A program made the position numbers and the translations under genes. Positions 32,070-43,849 of a stretch of 64,000 nucleotides of DNA are shown piece after piece; within the stretch, counting starts at the first letter, position 1; each line of letters opens with the position of its first letter. The notes below the pieces were generated by a model, which ran no database searches, was not told where the DNA came from, and saw only the letters and a list, made by a program, of their open reading frames with translations. Location: NCBI GenBank assembly GCA_033557465.1, contig CM066033.1, forward strand, positions 16,679,080 to 16,743,079, in the 5' to 3' direction. Source of the stretch: Ichthyophis bannanicus. Lineage: Eukaryota > Chordata > Amphibia > Gymnophiona > Ichthyophiidae.

Positions 32070-34050
32070 TGTCGGAATGACCAAATTCAAGGGAGCAGGA
32101 ACTGTATCCGCCCCTTTACCGTGGTCGGTCCTTTTTAATAATAATTTTTTATGCTCAAAACTTATCTCATTCTCTTATGTTCAGCCAGCTTGGAATTCAT
32201 AGACACAACGTGCCACGTTTCGGGCCATCCACACCTATCGTGGACCTGCATCAGGTGAAAAATAGAGAATCCCAATATGTCAGCTTTTAGGAAATGTCCA
32301 TCGGTCGAACTCTTTTATTGAGAACAGCGTGTGACGTCACCACAGTCACAGAGGGGAGTAACCAATAAGCCTCCGATACGTCAGAGATCAATGAAAAGAG
32401 CATTTATAAGATAGGGAAAACCCCACAGCAGGGGAATCCCAATATGATATTTTGAATGAAATCACAGTATGGTGTGCCATTCTACAGAAGCATTTAATCC
32501 ATGTGGGGCAACCGTGTCCAATTGGAATATCCAACGTTGTTCGGTGAGCTGTAATCTTCCAACTCTGTCACCCCCCCGGGGATCACTCGGAATATGATCC
32601 AATACTCTCCAGCGTAGCTGACCAAAAAGGTGATTTTCTTGAAGGCAATGAGGCACAATAGGCGCTGAAACCGTTTTCGTTCGCAACCGGGAAGCATGCT
32701 CCCCGAGGCGGATCTTAACAGGTCGAGTGGTCCGACCAATGTAGCACAGCCCGCAGGGGCAGACGATCACATAGACCACATAAGATGAAACGCAGCTAGT
32801 GTGCCAACGAGCCCTACAGATGGTAGAAGTAGATGTATTCTGCCATGTTGGTCCACTTAATGTCGTATCACAAAAATCACATGTGCCACAGGGGTAATGA
32901 CCAGGACTAGGGTGAGCAGTAGGGGGCCGATCCGAAGGCCAAGAAGACTTAACAACCTTATCCCTAAGGTTTGGTGCCCTAGAAAAAGACACCCTAAAGT
33001 GTTTACCCGAGAAAAAAGGATGAACCGACAGCACCGGCCAATATCGACGTAAGAGTGTGATAACCTTCGGGACTCCCATAAGGTATGGGAAAATACCCGT
33101 AAAAGTCTCCTCCCCTGAATCATCAGGTGGAGCACGGGGAAGAAACAGCCAGTCTCGATGTACAAATCTGGCCCGCTTGTAAGCTTTTCTTATTAAAGAG
33201 AGAGGATATCCCCGAGTTAACAGACGAGACTGCAAGTCATCAGCATGTTTATAAAAGTCTTCTAAAGATGAGCAATTTCTGCGTAACCGTAGGAATTGAC
33301 CAAAAGGGAGGCCCTTCTGTAGAGGCATGGGATGAAAACTTGAGAACTTTAACAAAGTGTTCCGTTGGACCGGCTTGCGAAACAGTGTAGTTGTTATCCC
33401 CTCAGATGTTAGAAAAACGGTGAGATCCAGAAATTGAATGACATGCCGATCATAATTGGCAGTAAACTGTATATTCGGAGAGAACTCATTTAGAGATGTT
33501 ATGAAAGCCTCCAATTCCAACTGGGATCCGGACCATAGAAAAAAGATGTCGTCCAGGAACCGTCGCCAAAACTGGACATGGTGAAACAGTGGAGAGGAAT
33601 AAATGTAATGCCTCTCAAATTCCGCCATATAAATGGTCGCTATTGAAGGGGCCACCGTGGCCCCCATTGCAATCCCAAATGTTTGTCGGTAGAAAGTTCC
33701 ATCATGTAGAAAATAATTCTGATTAAGAACTAGATCCAACATGGCCAGCAAAAAAGACCTGGGTATCCTCGCCGGTAGATCTAACGGATATTCAGCCAAA
33801 CAACGTAGTACAGCTTGTTGATCTATATTCGTGTATAGTGCTTGTACGTCTAATGATACTAAAAATGTGTACTTCGGATAATCAGTGCAGGACGACAATT
33901 GCAAGAGGAAGTCCCCTGTGTCCCGTAGATAGGAGGGGACTTTAGATGCCACTGGTTGCAGAAATATGTCGCAAAACTTAGAAAGGGGCTCTAATAAAGA
34001 ATCGCGGCAGGAGACAATGGGTCTACCAGCACTGTCTGGTTCACAGAAAA
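32070..34050 (-). mobile_element. Penelope-like element 2, 5'-truncated
   Basis: Minus strand. The 3' end near 32070-32150 resembles that of PLE-1 in layout (ACCACGG, then CATTCC after an A/T-rich run), with a hammerhead-like motif at 32204-32257. The coding region 32462-34050 is the RT from the GRPIVS block to the GIY-YIG C-terminus. The 5' half is missing, the usual outcome of incomplete reverse transcription. Confidence 0.88.
32204..32257 (-). ncRNA. Hammerhead-like motif of PLE-2 (variant core)
   Basis: Minus strand: CAC, CTGATGCA, an extended stem II (GGTCCAC paired with GTGGATGGCC), GAA, stem III ACGT/ACGT with loop GGC, then T and GTG closing a 3-bp stem I. The core has C where the consensus CTGATGA has its last A, or one inserted C, so activity is doubtful. 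Confidence 0.6.
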
Positions 34051-34243
34051 CAAAACTCACAAACTGTTGGGTGGGAGGAAGCTTCAGCATCTTGAAACAG
34101 CACCGAGAGGTCAGAAATAGTAAGAGATAGAAGGAAGAATATAAAAACTGATAAAGGATGAGAGACAGTAGGTATTGAAAGAAAATGAAGAGATGGGACA
34201 GAGAAACATGGCAAAATGATGAGAAAGAAGGAGGGAAAGACAT
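32462..34243 (-). CDS. Penelope-like RT with GIY-YIG endonuclease (PLE-2), 5'-truncated
   Basis: 593 open codons. The first 65 or so (MSFPPSF...) are non-element sequence fused in frame; element homology starts near SAGRPIVSCRDSLLEPLSKF. RT motif A is VSLDVQALYTNIDQ, motif B FGIAMGATVAPSIATIYM, and motif C RRFLDDIFFLW, where FLDD replaces YIDD. QFLRLRRNCSSLEDFYKHAD is the thumb block. The C-terminus YVVYVIVCPCGLCYIGRTTR plus KIRLGEH is the GIY-YIG nuclease. The N-terminal fingers and the KPADKGG block are missing, so it is not autonomous, although no stop interrupts it. A different subfamily from PLE-1. Confidence 0.9.
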   Translation of the reverse strand: MSFPPSFSSFCHVSLSHLFIFFQYLLSLILYQFLYSSFYLLLFLTSRCCFKMLKLPPTQQFVSFVFCEPDSAGRPIVSCRDSLLEPLSKFCDIFLQPVASKVPSYLRDTGDFLLQLSSCTDYPKYTFLVSLDVQALYTNIDQQAVLRCLAEYPLDLPARIPRSFLLAMLDLVLNQNYFLHDGTFYRQTFGIAMGATVAPSIATIYMAEFERHYIYSSPLFHHVQFWRRFLDDIFFLWSGSQLELEAFITSLNEFSPNIQFTANYDRHVIQFLDLTVFLTSEGITTTLFRKPVQRNTLLKFSSFHPMPLQKGLPFGQFLRLRRNCSSLEDFYKHADDLQSRLLTRGYPLSLIRKAYKRARFVHRDWLFLPRAPPDDSGEETFTGIFPYLMGVPKVITLLRRYWPVLSVHPFFSGKHFRVSFSRAPNLRDKVVKSSWPSDRPPTAHPSPGHYPCGTCDFCDTTLSGPTWQNTSTSTICRARWHTSCVSSYVVYVIVCPCGLCYIGRTTRPVKIRLGEHASRLRTKTVSAPIVPHCLQENHLFGQLRWRVLDHIPSDPRGGDRVGRLQLTEQRWIFQLDTVAPHGLNASVEWHTIL

Positions 34244-34436
34244 AAAAAGAAAGATCTGAAAATTAAGTTAGACAATAGATAGTAAGGAAACATAACAAGC
34301 ACATTATTCAAACAAAGCTTAGAAGCCAGGGCAGTGACTATAACACTTCACTCAGTTTGCCTGGCCCAGACGAGGAGTCTTTCCTGTAATAAATGTTTGC
34401 ATCAATTCATCACTAGCTTTAATCCAACTTCTCTAC
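34051..34436. other. Intronic sequence, nothing recognised
   Basis: Purine-rich stretch 34120-34310 between the truncated Penelope element and exon 5. No gene or known repeat seen. Confidence 0.5.
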
Positions 34437-34565
34437 CTGCTTCATATAGCTCCTCATTTCTGCCAGTGTTCGGCTGGTTTCCTCTTTCCTCAGATCCCTG
34501 GGGCTTGGTCGTGAATCCTTCTTGCTCAAATTGGATTAAAAGGTCAGGTTTGACAGTGGGGAAGC
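34437..34565 (-). CDS. KRAB gene, coding exon 5
   Basis: 129 nt, acceptor CTCACCATAG, donor GCAG|GTAGAG. It encodes SFPTVKPDLLIQFEQEGFTT and then KPQGSEERGNQPNTGRNEELYEA. It is 15.7 kb downstream of exon 4. The xVKPDxLIxFEQEG motif is a recurring module after the KRAB exons in amphibian zinc-finger genes (memory). The phase is 1/1, agreeing with its neighbours. Confidence 0.9.
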
Positions 34566-35520
34566 CTATGGTGAGAAAAGATAGTTCAATATGTTTAGAA
34601 AAGTTACCCCAGAGCCTGTCCTATTGATGCAAGTGAACTCAGAGTTGTGCCATTTTCATAGACAGTGCCACCAGTGCAAAGCGAAGAAAAGAAAGGTGCT
34701 GCTGTCCTGATCGTCATCAGAAATCCATTCTAGGAGTACCAGGATCATTTTAATACTGAGGTGGGCAACTCTATTCCTCAAGCCTAAACACAATAACAAT
34801 TTCTACCATCAGGAACAAGTTTTGATACATTTCATTAAACTACCATAGATCAGAAATTCGATTTCGCCTGGTATGAGTAAGGGGAAATCTAACGCATTAT
34901 GATTCGATGAGACAGGATTGGAGATGTCTTAAGCCCCAGACTATTAGTACTAGAGAATTGCTAGGTTTGAAACATAGACAGACCAATCATTTCATTTACT
35001 TCACTTCCTAGATCAGTGCCCTTCATTCATATGCCTCCGAGTCAGTGGTGGTGCCCTTGGACCCCTAGGGGGACCCTCACTGTTGTGGTTAATTTTGTGC
35101 TTAGTTTGGGCTCTTGAGGGTCAGCAGAAAGATGGAAGTCGGAGATCTATCTTGGGAGAAGGGAAGACTGAAAGAGTTTGCTGCAGGACTTGGTGAGATA
35201 TGAATGCTGCAGGAAGAGCCCTGGATGTCAGCAGCTAGATCAAGGCCTGCTTCCGCTACTAGTATTACATTTATTTATACAAATGTTTATAGCATTTTTG
35301 TAACATGTCATTCAAAATGGTTTACAATTTGAAAAAATAATGCATTTATTTAACAGGGTTTTTTTTTTATCGCGTTACCATTTCAGTCGTTATAACTTAA
35401 ATTTGGTAATGTACATTAAACAGGGACGTTGATAACATGGAATGGTGTTAAAGAATACAAAAGGTATGGAGAGGCAGAAAAAACAAATTCCCTTTTATAA
35501 CCAATTAGATTTAAAATAAT
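34566..35520. other. Intron 4 sequence with a LINE-tail remnant
   Basis: No coding signal. 35266-35400 resembles a minus-strand 3' UTR of an L2-type LINE (TTTATTTATACAAATG, then AATGGTTTACAATTTG). Confidence 0.5.
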
Positions 35521-36289
35521 TCACTTAAGAGGTCATTCTAGAACACAAATAAGCCCTTTGGATGTGTGGGATCGATGTTTTTCTCATGAAAAGGTCTAGA
35601 ACTGCTTTCTGAAACCACGTGGCCTTGCACGTAGATGACGTTAAAAAGGGTCTTTCTGAATGTATGCAGGAGGGGTCGGAATGTGGGCGTGGTAAGCTGT
35701 GAGATGTATAAAGCGCATTCAGGAAAGGCCCATGTACATCCTGAGTTCTTTCCGCGGACACCCACACTTTACTAGCAGCAACATGGAATAACGCCAGGAC
35801 GTAGATGATTTTCTGCTCTGATCTTCAACGTGTCCCATATAGATGAATGGATGTGAAATTCTGTATTGAACTGCTGTCTGAACTGGTGTGTCTGCTGTCT
35901 GAGAGGGACAAGATGCAGTTGTAAAGCAAGTAAGAAGTTGTGTCGCCACTGCCAGCAAATCTTTTGTAGCTGCTTTAGCAGCAAAGTTTGTTTAGAGTGG
36001 GTCTTAGCAGTGCAGATTGTTTGACCGGCGTTTCCTGAGAGCGTTGTGAAGTTTTTCAGAGACAGCATTAAGATATGTAGATAAGCTGTGCTTTTGTTAT
36101 GTCTTTCTGAACTTTACTTTATTACCTCTTCCTCGGAGCAGAGCTTTAGCTTTTAAATTTAGCTACTCAACCAGGCGTGCCCGCACTTGATTGCCCATGC
36201 CTGAGGGCCTTTTGGCGTGGCCCTTAGGGTGGGGCACTTAGGCTTGATACACTCCACCTTCTCTTGGTAATACTATTCACTCGCCATGA
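35521..36289. other. Unassigned stretch with open frames on the minus strand
   Basis: Three overlapping minus-strand frames (35525-35767, 35719-35958, 35772-36068) are open for 80-98 codons, with words such as QFRQQFNTEFHIHSSIWDTL. I recognise no family. It may be a decayed element ORF. Confidence 0.35.
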
Positions 36290-38424
36290 TTTATTCTGAC
36301 ATCATCAAGCATCCAGTGGCTTTTTTCATAATGCAGACGGAACAGACAACCTGATATCTATCTGACTGCCTCAACTTTCAGCCCCCAACCCTGCAAAGAC
36401 TCACCAGACTCCCATCCAAGCAGACGCTACTGTCACCGAAGAACACACTACCTCCAAATCGTGCTGCTTACCTGAGCTAAGAAAAGCCCTGCAGCGGGAA
36501 AATCTAGCTTCTCCTACCCACCAACTCTGGCCCTATCGATGGCTCCACCAACCTCTTTAAAAAAGCGGGGTCAGGGACCTATGTGTACACACCACTAGCA
36601 CTAGTCCATCTGGTGCTCAAACAACTCTTCAGCTTTATACCACATGCTGCATTCCCACCCTTCATTAGCCAAGGTACATTTTTACCTGCTGATCTTATAA
36701 AACCATCTCAACCACTGTTATCTCATTTATATATGCCTCAATGATCCCTCTCAATATCCCAGCATTAACTCAACATGGCTACCTCTCAGTCTTGGCTCCT
36801 AATCCTCAGCATGCACCTACTATTCTTACTCCTAATCTCAACCTTCCTAGCCAATGCTTTAGAAGTGAATCATAACTTTCATATCCCAATAATTCACTCC
36901 TATAGACCTCTGCCTACCTCTAAACAACCTCCTCACTTTTACATACACCATACCCCCCAGAAATGTAGATTGACCAGAATTAACACCATCTCTACTGTAA
37001 CACACACTCATACACTGAAACCTAACCTCCCCCTCCCTCAATTGTGCCTTAATCAATGCCCGTTCATCCAAGACAAAGATCCCCTACTTACCGACCTAAT
37101 ATCTGATTACAACTTAGATAGATATCCTTTGCCTCAATAAAACATTGTTCCAGGGCACAGACTCAGTAATCATGAATCAACTATGTTCCCCTACCCATTC
37201 TATACATACCTGCAACCGTACCTTTAACAGATGTGGAGATGTTTGTATAATCTCTAAAAGAGATCTAAACTTAATCACCATTGAAACTGCCTCTTCCACT
37301 GGTATGGATACCCTCAGAATCTCTAACAATGCAATCTCGCTGTGCCTAGTATACCGAGCACCACAATCATAGGCTCAAGACCTCTCTACAATCCTAGAAT
37401 CAGCCTGTAACACCCAAACTTCCACTCATCCACTCATTTGCTCAGTAAAAGGCCTCATCCTTTCTAGACCCTATGGATGCACTACATTTCACTCGGATCC
37501 TAAATACTCCAACCCATTGCAAAGGTAATACCCTTGACCTTATCGTCATGCCTCAGTCCATCACACTCCACAGTCAACCCACACACTCCATTCTCCCAGT
37601 TCCCTGGTCTGATCATTCCCTGATCCTATTCGCTATCCCATCCAGACCCTAACACAAGCTTCTACACAAACCCAGATGCCCCGCAAATTCAAGCCATTTG
37701 ATATTAACCACGTCCTCAAACAAGTCACTTCACACTTAGACCTTCTCAGTACTAATCACAGAAACCTATCCTCCCAAATTGAAGGCTGGAGCAAAATTCT
37801 TGCCTCTGCAGCCCAAGCTCCCCCAAAGCCATCCTATAACACCCACCACAAACGAGCTCCCTGGTTTTCCAAATCATTATACGACCTTAGACATTTGGAG
37901 CACAATTGTTCTAGAGAACCCTCTCCCTACACCTCTTACTTCAAAAAACTCCAGGTCTACTGGTCTGAAACTCTAAAATGTAAAAGAGAATACAATGAGA
38001 ACGTCATCATGTGCTCCTTAAATAAACCCCCGAGAGTTATTTTCAATAGCTAAATCACCCAAACAACTATGCGGTCGAAGATAAAATATCCCCACAAACC
38101 ATTGCTGATCACCTCTGCTCAAAATTCCCCTCAATACAACCTATAACAACTCAACACACTGACCACTCATCCCACAATATCACCCCTGTTGTAACATGGG
38201 AAACGTTTGATCTGCCATCCCTAGATAACATTACTACCACAATAAAAAAAACCTCAATGCCTCTACCTCAGTATTAGACCTCTGTCCAGTTTCTTGGGCA
38301 AAAAGCACCAAGGAATCTCTTGGCCCATATATACGTGACATAATACAATCCTCCCTCTGCACTGGAATCCTGCCAATTCCCTTGAATAAGACCTCTATTC
38401 GACCTATACTAAAAGGAACCAAAC

Positions 38425-39429
38425 TTGACCCCCCCCCCCATCCCCACATCATATAGACCGATATCAAGTATCTCCCTCCTGGCAAACATAACTGAAAAGA
38501 TTGTCCAAACACAGCTTCAGTATTTCATTGACGATCATGCCCCTCTTGATCTTTTCCAGCACAGTTTTAAAAAGAACTATGGTGTCGAAACCCTTCTAAC
38601 CTCCCTCCTAGATACAGTAATCCCATACATCCAAACTCCTACCCAAGGGTGTCTCCCAATCTTTCTAGATATATCCTCTGAATTTGACTCCCTTCCTCAC
38701 AACCACCTTCTTGACAGACTCCATGACATAGGCCTCAGAGGTACCACTCTCAACTGGTTCCATTCATACCTGGATCACAGAATTCAACAAGTAAGAATTG
38801 GTGATAAATCCTCCCTCTCATTCATTCAATCTTAAGGTGTTCCCCAGAGTTTTAGTCTCTCCACCCTCCTCTTCAACATCTTTTTCCAACCCATATGTAA
38901 AATCTTCCAAGAATACAAAATCCAATATCAACTCAATGCAGACTATATCATGTTTTTCACTCCATTTAACATAATAAAACCAAACTTCGTTAATATCACC
39001 AATTGCTTCAAGGAAATCAGAAACTGGCTCCAGCAACATAATCTGTTCATTAACCTAACCAAGACAGAAGCCATCCATCTATTCACTGATCCATCATATA
39101 CTCCCCCTAAATCAATTGTCCTCAAGAATTACCCTATTTCTGTTAAAACAGCAGTTAAATATCTCGTCATTATAATTGATCAGAACCTCACCTTCCAGGA
39201 ACAAATAAATAGAACAACCCACTCCATATACTCCAAAATTAGAACCCTTAGAAACCTCCACCCGCTTTTAAACCCAGATTCCATCTGGACTGTTTGCCAA
39301 GCCCTAACTACCCCTACCCTTGATTACTGCAACTTTATATATCACAGCCTTCCAAAACAGAGCACTTATCCGTTCCAATTGGCCCAAAACACAATTGTGC
39401 ATCTAATCTTCAAGACTTCCAGAAGATAA
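38425..39429 (+). pseudogene. L2 reverse transcriptase pseudogene
   Basis: ORFs 38425-38835 and 38950-39429 are consecutive parts of one RT, separated by a stop after FIQS and by the damaged motif B (GVPQSF instead of GVPQGS). It is the enzyme of the surrounding LINE. Confidence 0.88.
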
Positions 39430-39538
39430 GAACATAAGAACATAAGATATGCCATACTGGGTCAGACCAAGGTCCATCAAGCCCAGTATTCTGTTTCCAA
39501 CAGTGGCCAATCTAGGTCATATGTACCTAGCAGTTTCC
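39426..39538 (-). mobile_element. CR1-type LINE 3' tail inserted in the L2 LINE
   Basis: 113 bp starting with an ATAAGAACATAAGAACATAA repeat and CATACTGGGTCAGACCAAGG, ending CCTAGCAGTTTCCC. It splits the L2 coding sequence, so it is younger than that copy. Confidence 0.9.
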
Positions 39539-39904
39539 CACATCACCCCTATACTCAGACACCTACACTGGCTCCCCATCCTGTCTAGGATAAAATTTAA
39601 ATCTCTCACCCTAACCCACAAAATCATCACCTTGAGTCGGCCCCCTGCCTCTGCCCCCTCCTCTCCAAGCCTACTAGCTCCAGATCTCGTAGAACAAACT
39701 CTGCTAACCTACTTCACATCTCTTCACAAAATTACGGAGCAAACAAGCTACTTGTAATCGGGTTTTCTCCCTCTATGCCCCCTCAGAATTGAATGCCTTG
39801 CCCCCTGATCTACGAGGTTGCTCCGACCACATAGAGTTCCAAAAAAAACCGAATAACATTCCTTTTCCAAGAATATTCTGGCTCCATCCCCCATGACAAC
39901 CCAG

Positions 39905-40140
39905 ATCCAATATATTTATTTATTTTTATTTCTTATATACCGTGCTTATAATCAGTGTGGTTTACATATGAACAAGTTTAAACACAATGATACAATCAGC
40001 ATTGTTTTTTTACAGAGAACAGGGTATAGAAACTTGGGGTAAACGTGGTAAACTATATACAAGTAAATATGTAGGAGTAAATATTATAAACTATATACAT
40101 GGCATACTGGTTAATTACAATGGTTAATTACAATGTGGAG
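39905..40140 (-). repeat. LINE 3'-UTR insertion near the L2 end
   Basis: TTTATTTATTTTTATTTC and TTATATACCGTGCTTATAAT are the reverse complement of an L2-like tail, followed by GTGTGGTTTACATATG. It interrupts the 3' UTR of the plus-strand L2. Confidence 0.55.
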
Positions 40141-40440
40141 GTAATATAACTTGCTAAACTCTCCCACTTAATCCACTTCTATAAATTCTCCTCCTTATGC
40201 ACCCTGTCCCCCTCCTTTTTACCCCCTTACCCTCCCCCACTTATTCTTTCAAAATGTACATAGATGCCTTTCTGGTACTATACCGTTACTTGTTACCTAT
40301 AGATTTTCTACTACAAATTATTGTTCTATATACAAGAGTTATAACTACACTGTTATGTTGAGTTCTATGTAAACTGCCTTGAATTGTAGAAAGGCGGTAT
40401 ATAAAAACTTTACATAAATAAATAAATAGCATTTGATTTA

Positions 40441-42594
40441 TTTTTCTGTTTGCAGGGTTAAGCCTCAATCTCAAGGTGTCCTTTCCTTTAAAAGTGAGCT
40501 AGTAATTGGATTACTCTTAGTATCCAATGTAGCATAACAGTGCTTATTAAGTGAACTGTGAGGTGCCGTGGAAGTGCTTTTTCTGCCCCATCCCCCTTTA
40601 TTGGTGCTTTGGTTTGAGTGTTATCAGTGTGAGTTATACATTGTGGGATAGAAGTGTGTTGTAGGTGTGAAGTGTGTTACTAAGTTAAGGGTTTAAGTGT
40701 TGGATACGGTTGTCTGGTAATGGTTTATGGTTTTGAAGTACTGATTGTGAGACCGATTGTGCAATGTTTCGATGTGAGCGATGGGTATCTTCCTGGCATC
40801 TCTTTATTTACTGAATTATTAAAATATAAAAATTACAATAACAGAAGGGGGAGATTTTTAATGACTATGATGCTGAGCTTTTGATCTGCCCTATGGCTCT
40901 TTGTTGCCGCATAGTGGGAAGTGATAAAATTCTGAAGCTTTTTCTCCCCTAAATTGTTGCTGCCATTGCGGTGTGACATATTCTTTTCCTTCTAGTAGTT
41001 GTGACCTCTTTATGAAGTAGGTTAGCTTAGTTGGTACTATTTCTATTGCTTTATCCTGGGAGTTTTTGCATATTGTGTACTTAATACTCTCAGAGTGAGT
41101 GAGTGAGTGATATATATGGGCTACAGAGGCAGCCCTGGTGTGCTGATCCGCAACTCTGGGGGGACATGGATGACTGCCAGTACCTGGATTGTAGGGCTGA
41201 CCGCAGCATCATCAGGTGCCAGTGTGAATGGGCAGTAAATTCAGAAAAGCTGCCCTGCATCAACATAGCAGGACATGTCCCTGTCAATGGTGGGGGACCC
41301 TCGGAATGGGGGCAAGCTGCAGCGCAAACAGCACTAATACATATCCAAACTCACCAGCAGAGGTCTCTGACACTGTGCACATTCGTCAGGGCAGAGGATG
41401 GTGCTTTTGGGCATGTATTTCTGATGTTTGCACTGTTGCATGTTCTCATTCTGATGGTTTCCTATCAATGACAGGGATATGTTTGGATATGTAGCTGTAC
41501 AGACCCATTTTAGGATTTTCTGGCCCAGTCTTAGCATTGCAAATACTGTTTTCAGCGATGACCACTGTAAGAATAACTAACATCTCATTTTCCACTGGCT
41601 TTTACAATAGTTTTGGTGCGCTTAGATAACCTTGTAGTGTTCTGGACATGCAACAGACTAGTATATGGTTTGGTTTGCAAGAACGTATCTGTTTCATTAG
41701 TATTAATGTTCTGTTTGCATGAGCACAACACTGTCAGTATGCGTATCAGCTTCGGAGATGTACGTTTTGTCAGCGGAGGCGTGCCACATAGAGACGGGAA
41801 GCATCTTTTCAAAATAGGGTGGGCACGGGGACTTCCAGGCCGTTTCTGTGTATACCTGTGCCCCTTTATAACAGCGAGGGCCTGCATTTCCCGAGGGGGG
41901 CTGTTCATGCATCTCCCTGATTCTGGAACTGTGGCCGCGTCTATACCCGCTGTTTCGGAAACAGGTTTATAACATGCCCATTTGCAGTTTAGAAGTTTCT
42001 GCCAGCCAGACGTGGATGTTATAGAATTGCGCTCCACATCATCTACGAGTAATACAAATATCTTAAGCTCTCTCCTATAAGTCAACAGATTTCTCTCATC
42101 ATGAAAGAATAAAGTTCCTTCCTCAAGTCTTGCTGCGCACCTTCACACGATGTATAACATCCATACTAAATCTCAGCAAGGTGACACTACAATTGGAGTA
42201 TGGTAGGAACGAAAAAGAAAAATACATACTGGCTGCTATGGTTAAGTGGACTTCTGCAGATAAAGAGGAGATAATGTACTGCTATTTTTATGCTACAAAC
42301 CCTAATTTAAATCTAGAGGGTATACAAAGAAAATGTACCAAAAACTGGAAGAAAGAGGAAAAATGCCAGAAGAAAAACTGCAAAGAGGAACAGATGCAAA
42401 TTTAAGATCATTAATTTCACAGATGAAAGTAAAGAGGGATGTGAATGACAGCATCTTGCAGCAACTAAGGGCTTCCATGGAAAAAGAAATACAGGGAGGA
42501 GGAGGAGGACGACTACTACTATTACTTATCATCATTTGTATAGCACTACAAAGCATAGGGAGAGGCCTAATTTCACCTTCCATAGCATATCTCC
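40441..42594. other. Intron 4 sequence without recognised gene; open frames on both strands at 41.1-42.1 kb
   Basis: A GAGT microsatellite at 41093-41110 precedes a 122-codon plus frame (41103-41471), and a 166-codon minus frame (41585-42085) overlaps a 119-codon plus frame (41613-41972). None resembles a family I know. TATAA near 41866 and AATAAA near 42108 would suit a solo LTR, but no terminal duplication was seen. 42200-42590 has a Lys/Glu-rich frame of low complexity. Confidence 0.35.
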
Positions 42595-43046
42595 AGTCCA
42601 GTCCAGATTCCTGGGATATACCAGAGCAGTACTCGGACATGGGCAGGACCGGCAAGTCTGGCCTGCAACACCCGTGCACCAAACCATGCAAAGGGAGAAC
42701 CGGTCAAAACCAAATTAAGGTCCCAAGCTGATACTGCGGGATGCTGTAGTGGTTGCAACTATCTGACCACTCTGAGAAAGCGCAGGACATCAGGATGAGA
42801 CAACAAAGAGAGGTCCTGAATGCAACCCCCATAACAAGCGAGAGCAGTGACCTGCACCTGGAGGGAATGCAAGGCTTCGCCCTTCTACACACCAGCCTGT
42901 AAAAAAAGCTATGACATTTGGGACACTGGCCCACAATGGTCTCAAGTCCTGATGACTTGTCAAACCCAGAGGTGGAACACTTATGAGTGAGAAACAGCAT
43001 GGCAATGACCTGCACCGAATAACTTTGTTTCCTCAGGTGCACCCTC

Positions 43047-43798
43047 TCAAATGTCAGGAATGGACCCTATGACAACAGATTGGGTCTTGCTGGCAACCAC
43101 CACCAGTTGAATGAGGTCAGCATACCATGGTCTCTGAGGCCAATTGGGAGCAATCAACACCACTACCCTCCAGTGCGCTTCGATGAGCTGGAGTAAATGA
43201 CCTATTAGAGGCCACAGTGGAAATGCTAACACATCGAGTCCCTTGGACAACCTTCTCCGATAGTGGTTGAAGAACTGGGCTACTTTGGCATTGGTGGCAG
43301 ACACTTTCAGGTCCATTACCCAGCAATCCCCCATCATCAGGTCAGACTGAGAAAGACCAACTGCCCCAGGGTCCATTCCTCAGGATACAACTGATGACAG
43401 CTGAGAAACTCTGTAACGTTCTGTATCCCTGTAATGTGGGCCACAGACAATCCTAGAAGATTCGTCTTCACCCACTGAAGTAGCAGAGAGATCTTCTCTG
43501 CCAACAGCATGTTTCCTGTGCCCCTTTGATGCTTAATGTATGCTACCATGGTGGTATTGTCCGAAAAGACTTGCACGGCCTTGTGATGTAGTATCAGCAG
43601 AAAGGCTTGGAGCACTAGCCAGACGGCACACATTTCCAGATGACTGATCGACCACGCATTCTGTTCTGCAGACGACCGTCCCTGCGTGACCTGTGACAAA
43701 CAATGTGCTCCACATCCAGAGAGGCTGGTGTCTGCTGTCACTACTGGCCAGTCCAGTGACTCCAGTGGCATCCTCTTCAACAATTTGGAGGAATCCAA
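43047..43798 (-). pseudogene. DIRS-E RNase H and connector pseudogene
   Basis: VVTADTSLSGCGAHCLSQVT, LEMCAVWLVLQAFLLILHHK and FSDNTTMVAYIKHQRGTGNM are the RNase H blocks. The connector (LDVLAFPLWPLIGHLLQLIE, IAPNWPQRPWYADLI) follows at 43047-43376 in another frame. This is the same lineage as DIRS-D, which has DNATTVAYLNQQGD. Confidence 0.85.
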
Positions 43799-43849
43799 CC
43801 ACCAAGTCAGGCATAGTAGTTTCCTTGAGAGTGAATGCTGTTGAGGAAG

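Larger units (their letters stand above)
36290..40440 (+). mobile_element. L2-clade LINE with endonuclease and reverse transcriptase, degenerate
   Basis: Plus strand. AP endonuclease remnants at 36980-37640 (DKDPLLTDLISDYNLD, AISLCLVYRAP), RT from 38410 (YRPISSISLLANITEKIVQT; motif A FLDISSEFDSLPHNHLL; YLDHRIQQVRIGD), the linker LTKTEAIHLFTDPSYTPPKS, and the thumb with YCNFIYHSLPK. The CTERM block HLHWLPILSRIKFKSLTLTH follows at 39560-39620, after a CR1 insertion. The 3' tail ends GAAAGGCGGTATATAAAAAC and (AAAT)n at 40390-40428. Motif C reads QLNADYI instead of YADD, so it is dead. The 5' boundary is approximate. Confidence 0.88.

Noticed and set aside
41613..42110. Solo retroviral LTR
   Set aside because: TATAA and AATAAA spacing is suggestive, but no TG...CA ends or target duplication could be placed.
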